From: AC-49 sp963766605
GTDB taxonomy: Bacteria > Actinomycetota > Thermoleophilia > Solirubrobacterales > Solirubrobacteraceae
Assembly (NCBI GenBank): GCA_963766605.1
Contig: CAVYAT010000005.1
Location: forward strand, 186,001-250,000
Direction: 5' to 3'
Length of the DNA stretch: 64,000 nt
Made by a program: the position numbers and the translations under genes. This document shows, piece after piece, positions 56,222 through 64,000 of this stretch. Numbering within the stretch: the stretch's first letter is position 1; the number at the start of each line of letters is the position of its first letter. Under the pieces are notes generated by a model. It saw only the letters and a list, made by a program, of their open reading frames with translations. It was not told the origin of the DNA and made no database searches.

Positions 56222-57561
56222 CCGATCCGTCCGTCCTCGTCCGCGCCGCGGCTGTGCCCGCCGCGATGCTGATCCGCAACGCCCAGGTGCTCGATCCGCG
56301 TACGGGCCTCGACGGCCGCCACGACGTGCTCGTTCACGACGGCGTCATCACGGAGATCGGCGAAGCGGGCAGCCTCCACGGGCCGGTCGGCACCGAGCTG
56401 CTCGACGCCGCCGGGCGCCACCTGTTCCCGGCGTTCGTCGATCCGCACGTCCACCTGCGCACCCCGGGCCAGGAGCACAAGGAGGACATCGAGACCGGTA
56501 CCCGGGCGGCCGCGGCGGGCGGTTTCTGCGCAGTGATCGCGATGCCCAACACCGACCCGGTCGTCGACACCGCCCCGATCCTCGGCGCGCTGCGCGACCG
56601 TGCGGCCCGCGACGCCCGCGTCCCGGTCGGCTTCACCGCCTCGATCACGCGCGGGCTGGCCGGCGAGATGCTGACCGAGATGGCCGAGCTGCGCGACGAG
56701 GGCGCGGTCGCGTTCACCGACGACGGCCGCCCGGTCGTCAACGCCGGGATCCTGCGCCTCGCGCTGCAGTACCAGCGCCTGGCCGGCGGCGTGCTGGCCC
56801 TGCACGAGGAGGACCCGGCGCTGTCGCGCGACGGCGCGATGCACGAGGGCGAGATCTCGGCCGTGCTCGGCGTTCCCGGCATCCCGGCGATCAGCGAGTC
56901 GACGATGATCGCCCGCGACTGCGCGCTGGCCGGCTACGAGGGCGGCGCGATCCACATCCAGCACCTGAGCGCGGCCGAATCGGTCGCCGCGGTCGCCCAG
57001 GCCAAGGCCGACGGCGTCAACGTCACCTGCGAGGTGTCGCCGCACCACCTGTGCCTGACCGACGAGGACGTCCGCTCGCTCGACACGCGGATGAAGATGA
57101 ACCCGCCGCTGCGCTCCGAGCGCCACCGCCGAGCGCTGATCGACGGCCTCATCGACGGCACGATCGACTGCATCGCCACAGACCACGCCCCGCACGCGCG
57201 CGACGAGAAGGAGGTGCCGTTCGAGCAGGCGCCGATGGGCACCACCGGCCTGGAGACCTCGTTCGCCGCGGTCTACACGCAGCTCGTCGAGCCGGGCGTC
57301 CTGCCGCTGGCGTTGGTCATCGAGAAGCTGACCTGTGGCGGGATCCCGTTCGGCGTCCCGGCGCCGCGGATCGTCAAGGGGGAGACGGCGAACATGACGC
57401 TGATCGACCTCGCGGCGACGTGGGAGGTCGGTGAGAACGGCTACGAGAGCCGCTCGGCCAACTGCTGCTTCGACGGCCGCCGGCTGCTGGGCAGGGTCGG
57501 GCTGACGCTGGCCGCGGGCAGCGTCGCATACCGCACGCGGGTGCTCGAGGTGGTGGCCTAG
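56218..57561 (+). CDS. pyrC: Dihydroorotase
   Basis: 447 residues. Metal site DPHVHLRTPGQEHKEDIE, later histidines in IHIQHLSAAES and CEVSPHHLCLT, and catalytic Asp in DCIATDHAPHARDEK. Length and motifs match type I dihydroorotase. Third step in UMP synthesis. ATGA overlap with pyrB, one-base overlap with carA. Confidence 0.95.
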   Translation: MTDPSVLVRAAAVPAAMLIRNAQVLDPRTGLDGRHDVLVHDGVITEIGEAGSLHGPVGTELLDAAGRHLFPAFVDPHVHLRTPGQEHKEDIETGTRAAAAGGFCAVIAMPNTDPVVDTAPILGALRDRAARDARVPVGFTASITRGLAGEMLTEMAELRDEGAVAFTDDGRPVVNAGILRLALQYQRLAGGVLALHEEDPALSRDGAMHEGEISAVLGVPGIPAISESTMIARDCALAGYEGGAIHIQHLSAAESVAAVAQAKADGVNVTCEVSPHHLCLTDEDVRSLDTRMKMNPPLRSERHRRALIDGLIDGTIDCIATDHAPHARDEKEVPFEQAPMGTTGLETSFAAVYTQLVEPGVLPLALVIEKLTCGGIPFGVPAPRIVKGETANMTLIDLAATWEVGENGYESRSANCCFDGRRLLGRVGLTLAAGSVAYRTRVLEVVA

Positions 57562-58763
57562 TGGCCCCGTTGAGCGCCTACGTCCTGCTGGCCGACGGCA
57601 CGCGCTTCGACGGTGACGCGTGCGGGGCAGACGCGGCCGCCACCGGCGAGGTCGTCTTCACGACCGGCATGTCGGGCTATCAGGAGTCGATGACCGACCC
57701 GTCGTTCGCCCGCCAGCTGATCACGTTCACCTACCCGCACATCGGCAACTACGGCGCCGGCGGAGCCGCCATGGAGTCCGACCGCCCGTGGGCGCGCGCG
57801 GCGGTCATGCGCGCTGCGACCAACGCCGAGGACGCGCCCGACGCGGAGCAGGGCTGGCTGGACTGGCTGGCCGATCGCGGCATCCCGGCGATCACCGGGG
57901 TCGACACGCGCGAGCTCGTGCGCCACATCCGCGACGCGGGGGCGATGCGCGGCGGCGTGTTCCCCGGGGCGATGAGCGAGGCCGAGGCGATGGGGTTGAT
58001 CGAGGCCGAGCCGGAGATGACCGGCCTCGACCTCGCGCGCGAGGTGACCCCGCAGCGGATGGAGGTCGCCGGCGACGGCGAGATCCGCATCGCCGCGATC
58101 GACACCGGCATCAAGCGCTCGATCGTGCGCAACCTCGTCGCCCGCGGCGCGACCGTCGAGCTGCATCCGTGCACAGCCGGCGCCGCGGAGCTGACGGCGA
58201 ACGATCCCGACGCGATCTTCCTGGCCAATGGCCCCGGCGACCCGGCCGCGCTGGACTACATCGTCGACACGGTCCGTGAGCTCGTCGGCACGCGGCCGGT
58301 GTTCGGCATCTGCCTCGGCCACCAGCTCATGTGCCGCGCCGTCGGCCTTGCGACCTACAAGCTCCCGTTCGGCCACCGAGGCGCCAATCACCCGGTCAAG
58401 GACCTCCAGACCGGCCGCATCGAGATCACGTCGCAGAACCACGGCTTCGCGGTCCGTCACCCCGATGGCCGTGAGCGCTTCGCCGACGACGAGGCCGTCG
58501 AGTTCGAGACCGACTTCGGCACCGCGCGCCTGTCGCACGTCAACCTCTACGACCGCACGGTCGAGGGGCTGACGCTGCTCGACGTCCCCGGGGCGACGGT
58601 CCAGTACCACCCCGAGGCGGGTCCGGGGCCCAACGACTCGCTGTATCTCTTCGATCGCTTCATGGAGCAGATCCGGGAGGAGCGGCGAAGCCGATCCGGT
58701 GACGAGCGTCCGGATGCCGATCGACCGTCTCGGGACGCGGGGCCGGACGCCCCGCGGAGGTGA
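57561..58763 (+). CDS. carA: Carbamoyl-phosphate synthase small chain
   Basis: 400 residues from a GTG overlapping the pyrC stop. N-terminal domain with FTTGMSGYQESMTDPS and GVDTRELVRHIRDAG, then glutaminase domain with the nucleophile in PVFGICLGHQLMCRAVG and His/Glu in VQYHPEAGPGPND. A poorly conserved Arg/Asp-rich tail of about 25 residues follows. It makes ammonia from glutamine for CarB. Confidence 0.95.
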   Translation: MAPLSAYVLLADGTRFDGDACGADAAATGEVVFTTGMSGYQESMTDPSFARQLITFTYPHIGNYGAGGAAMESDRPWARAAVMRAATNAEDAPDAEQGWLDWLADRGIPAITGVDTRELVRHIRDAGAMRGGVFPGAMSEAEAMGLIEAEPEMTGLDLAREVTPQRMEVAGDGEIRIAAIDTGIKRSIVRNLVARGATVELHPCTAGAAELTANDPDAIFLANGPGDPAALDYIVDTVRELVGTRPVFGICLGHQLMCRAVGLATYKLPFGHRGANHPVKDLQTGRIEITSQNHGFAVRHPDGRERFADDEAVEFETDFGTARLSHVNLYDRTVEGLTLLDVPGATVQYHPEAGPGPNDSLYLFDRFMEQIREERRSRSGDERPDADRPSRDAGPDAPRR

Positions 58764-58766
58764 CCC

Positions 58767-61852
<3,086 letters not shown>

Positions 61853-61856
<4 letters not shown>

Positions 61857-62629
61857 CCGCGCCGTTCGGGCGCCGGCTCGCGCGCGTCGTCTCCAACGAC
61901 GTGATCGGCGCGTACCGCGTCGTCGTCGCCGCCGACCCTGACGGCCCGCAGCCCGAGCCCGGGCAGTTCTACATGCTCGCGGCGCAACACGACTGGGGCG
62001 GGGGCCAGGACGAGCGTCCGTTCCTGGCGCGCGCGCTGTCGGTCCTGCGCGAGGGGCCCGACGGGCTGCAGTTCATGCTCGAGGACGTCGGGCCGGGGAC
62101 GGCCCGGCTGTGCGCGCTGACCGAGGGCGAGGGCCTGTGGTTGACCGGTCCGCTGGGCAACGGCTTCACGCGACCCGGCGACGGGCGCCGGGCGATCCTG
62201 TGCGGCGGCGGGGTCGGGATCGCGCCGCTGGCGATCTGGCAGGACGCGCTGGGCGCCGGCGCGACCGTCCTGCTCGGCTTCCGCGACGCCGACCACGCGT
62301 CCGGCGCCGCGCTGCTCTACGGCGCGGTCGTCGCGACCGACGACGGCTCGGTCGGCCACCACGGCTTCGTCACCGAGCTACTGACCGCCGAGCTCGATCG
62401 CGACGCCGGCGCGGTGGTCTACGCCTGCGGGCCGCCGCCGATGCTCGAGGCCGTCCGCGCGCTGTGCGCACAGCGTGGCGTTGCGGCCCAGCTCGCGCTC
62501 GAGGCGCCGATGGCGTGCGGCTTCGGCGCCTGCTACGGGTGCGTCGTTCCGGCGGCCGGCGGCGGCTATGTGCGCGTCTGCGTCGACGGTCCGGTGCTCG
62601 ACGCGGCGGCCCTGGCCGCGGTCGCATGA
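61853..62629 (+). CDS. pyrK: Dihydroorotate dehydrogenase B, electron-transfer subunit
   Basis: 258 residues from a GTG overlapping carB (GTGA). FAD domain with ERPFLARALSV, NAD-binding core ILCGGGVGIAPLAIWQDALG, and the 2Fe-2S ligands in MACGFGACYGCVVPA and the following C of YVRVCVDGP. It passes electrons from PyrD to NAD. Its presence makes the dehydrogenase class 1B. Confidence 0.94.
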
Positions 62630-63507
62630 GCGTCTGGCTCTGCGGACTGGAGCTCGAGCACCCGATCATCAACGGCTCGGGGACGTTCGACGCGATCGCC
62701 GCGCTCGACGTGTTCGGCGACCAGCTGTTGGCCGCGTTCCCGTTCAGCGCCTACGTCTCCAAGACGATCACGCTGCGCCCGCGGCCCGGCAACCCGGCGC
62801 CGCGGCTGTTCGAGACGCCGGGCGGGATGATCAACTCGATCGGGCTGCCCAACAAGGGCCTGGCGGGCTATGTCGAGCACGACCTGCCGGTCCTGGCCAC
62901 GCTTCCGGTGCCGCTGATCACCAACGTCATGGGCTCCGACGCCGACGAGCTGTCGCAGCTCGTCGCCGCCTGCCATGCGCGACCCGAGATCGCAGCCGTG
63001 GAGCTCAACGTGTCGTGCCCGAACGTCGCCACGGGCCTCGACATCGGCGCCGACCCGGGCGAACTGCAGGCGGTCGTCGCCGCCGTGCGTCCCCACACCG
63101 ACAAGCCGCTGATCGTGAAGCTGACGCCGAACACGGCCGATGTGCCCGCCTGCGCGGCCGGCGCCCAGGCCGGCGGCGCCGACGCGGTGTCGCTGATCAA
63201 CACGCTGCGCGCGATGGCCCTGAGACCGGACGGCGTGGCGCAGCCGTGGCTCGGCGGGCGCACCGGAGGCCTCAGCGGCCCGGCGATCCGCACCGTAGCG
63301 CTGGCCCAGGTTGCCGCGGTCGCGGCCCGGGTCGAGATCCCGGTGATCGGCATGGGCGGGGTTCAGACGTCCGCGCACGCACAGAATCTGCTCGATGTGG
63401 GCGCTAAGCTTGTGGCCGTCGGCACAGAGACGTTTCGCGACCCGGCGGCGGCCGTGCGCATCGCGAGCGGGCTGCGGAAATTCGCCGCAAAAAGCGGGCA
63501 GAATTGA
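62626..63507 (+). CDS. pyrD: Dihydroorotate dehydrogenase B, catalytic subunit
   Basis: 293 residues, ATGA overlap with pyrK. FMN and active site: ELNVSCPNVATGLDIG with the catalytic cysteine of class 1B, PLIVKLTPN, LINTLRAMAL, GGRTGGLSGPAIRTVAL and IPVIGMGGVQTS. It converts dihydroorotate to orotate. It is the last pyr gene seen; pyrF and pyrE are not in the window. Confidence 0.95.
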   Translation: MSVWLCGLELEHPIINGSGTFDAIAALDVFGDQLLAAFPFSAYVSKTITLRPRPGNPAPRLFETPGGMINSIGLPNKGLAGYVEHDLPVLATLPVPLITNVMGSDADELSQLVAACHARPEIAAVELNVSCPNVATGLDIGADPGELQAVVAAVRPHTDKPLIVKLTPNTADVPACAAGAQAGGADAVSLINTLRAMALRPDGVAQPWLGGRTGGLSGPAIRTVALAQVAAVAARVEIPVIGMGGVQTSAHAQNLLDVGAKLVAVGTETFRDPAAAVRIASGLRKFAAKSGQN

Positions 63508-63689
63508 CCCGCTCAGAAGCGGTCACAACGTGGTCACACTGCCAGCTGGATAACCAATCACAGAAATCGCCTGCAAACGTGCGGAAAACCGTCAAGCAGG
63601 CTGAACAAGCCTCGACCTGAGGTTCACGTCAAGGCGAATTCGGGCGTTTGACCTTGCAGCCGTGTGCCCAGGATGTATATTCGCCCGCC
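63508..63689 (+). promoter_or_regulatory. Intergenic region and putative promoter of mihF
   Basis: No gene seen. GACC-C-GCT/AGCGGTC (63506-63524) over the pyrD stop may be a weak terminator. Promoter candidate: TTGCAG (63654-63659), 16 bases, TATATT (63676-63681). Transcription would start at or one or two bases before the GTG at 63690, giving a leaderless message. Confidence 0.6.
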
Positions 63690-64000
63690 GTGCCGTCGGC
63701 CACGAATACACCCCCAAAACAGGCCGCGGCCCCGGAGCGATCACTCGTGCAGCGAATGGACGCACTGCAGCGTGCGAATGAGATTCGGACCGCTCGCGCG
63801 CAGCTCAAGAAGGACCTCAAAGCCGGCCGCCGCTCGATCCACGAGCTGCTCCAGTCACCGCCGTCCTACCTGGAGACGGCGAAGGTCTTCGACATGCTCG
63901 TCGCCGTGCCCAAGTACGGACGCGTCAAGGCCAACAAGGTCCTGACGCAGTGCCGGATCTCGCCGTCGAAGACGATCGGCGGACTTTCCGAGCGTCAGCG
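63690..64000 (+). CDS. mihF: Integration host factor, actinobacterial type (partial)
   Basis: Open from a GTG at 63690 to the window edge (103 residues visible). The body matches mIHF: MDALQRANEIRTARAQLKKD, LKAGRRSIHELLQSPPSYLE, TAKVFDMLVAVPKYGRVKAN, KVLTQCRISPSKTIGGLSER. The N-terminal 20 residues are low-complexity and an inner ATG at 63756 is an alternative start. mIHF is an essential nucleoid protein of actinobacteria that binds DNA through a helix-two-turn-helix element. It usually stands between pyr genes and gmk. The stop lies beyond the window. Confidence 0.9.
   Translation, partial: MPSATNTPPKQAAAPERSLVQRMDALQRANEIRTARAQLKKDLKAGRRSIHELLQSPPSYLETAKVFDMLVAVPKYGRVKANKVLTQCRISPSKTIGGLSERQ

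Overview
The window is very GC-rich, with GTG/TTG starts, short ATGA/GTGA overlaps, an actinobacterial-type integration host factor (mIHF), RpsO-free housekeeping blocks typical of Actinobacteria, a SecDF fusion and many SipW-type and collagen-like surface proteins. I infer an actinobacterium, most plausibly of class Thermoleophilia (Solirubrobacterales-like). This is inference from gene content and composition, not a database match. No phage, IS element, CRISPR array or plasmid module was seen; the window looks chromosomal.

Layout. 1-3.7 kb: tail of a possible glycosyltransferase, a secreted protein, a VOC protein, a PaaK-like adenylating enzyme, an SDR and a CBS protein. 3.7-12.2 kb (minus strand): a nine-gene tungstate/molybdate-type ABC operon that also carries an ExbB/MotA-like channel protein, a DUF2149 protein and a PKD-domain surface protein, and whose second permease is fused in frame to a lipoprotein-type periplasmic binding domain. 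12.2-19.1 kb: pcm, an RpiR regulator, frameshifted pdxS and pdxT, rpiB, a glycosyltransferase, an MBL hydrolase and a phosphomannomutase. 19.1-31.7 kb: yebC, TetR, ruvCAB, a zinc-ribbon/PAS protein, secDF, recJ and a bifunctional Rel. 31.7-37.4 kb (minus strand): a lipid kinase, three paralogous collagen-like exported proteins and CorA. 37.4-39.2 kb: a SAM-I riboswitch controlling a threonine-synthase-like PLP enzyme and a ThiS/MoaD-like sulfur carrier. 39.2-46.4 kb: receiver protein, LigD, small hypothetical genes, tRNA-Arg(CCG), RNase Z, a PASTA protein and a PPi-type phosphofructokinase. 46.4-51 kb (minus strand): a SipW/TasA-like surface-fibre operon preceded by a palindrome-rich control region. 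51.4-54.6 kb: a DJ-1/PfpI protein, a GlxA-type AraC regulator and a secreted propeller-like protein. 54.7-63.5 kb: the pyrimidine operon pyrR-pyrB-pyrC-carA-carB-pyrK-pyrD with a PyrR-binding leader. 63.7-64 kb: the start of mihF behind a promoter placed for a leaderless transcript.

How the genes work together. The pyr operon gives six steps of UMP synthesis up to orotate, with PyrR feedback on its own leader. The SAM riboswitch ends in a hairpin that masks the thrC ribosome binding site, tying a phosphohomoserine-type enzyme and a sulfur carrier to methionine/SAM status; I infer a possible carrier-protein-dependent homocysteine synthase. The SipW peptidase lies between genes for exported proteins that share its characteristic signal region, as in Bacillus tapA-sipW-tasA. 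The most unusual items are that sulfur-carrier pair, the enlarged tungstate operon, the SipW operon with its triple palindrome, and the cluster of five indels confined to pdxS-pdxT.
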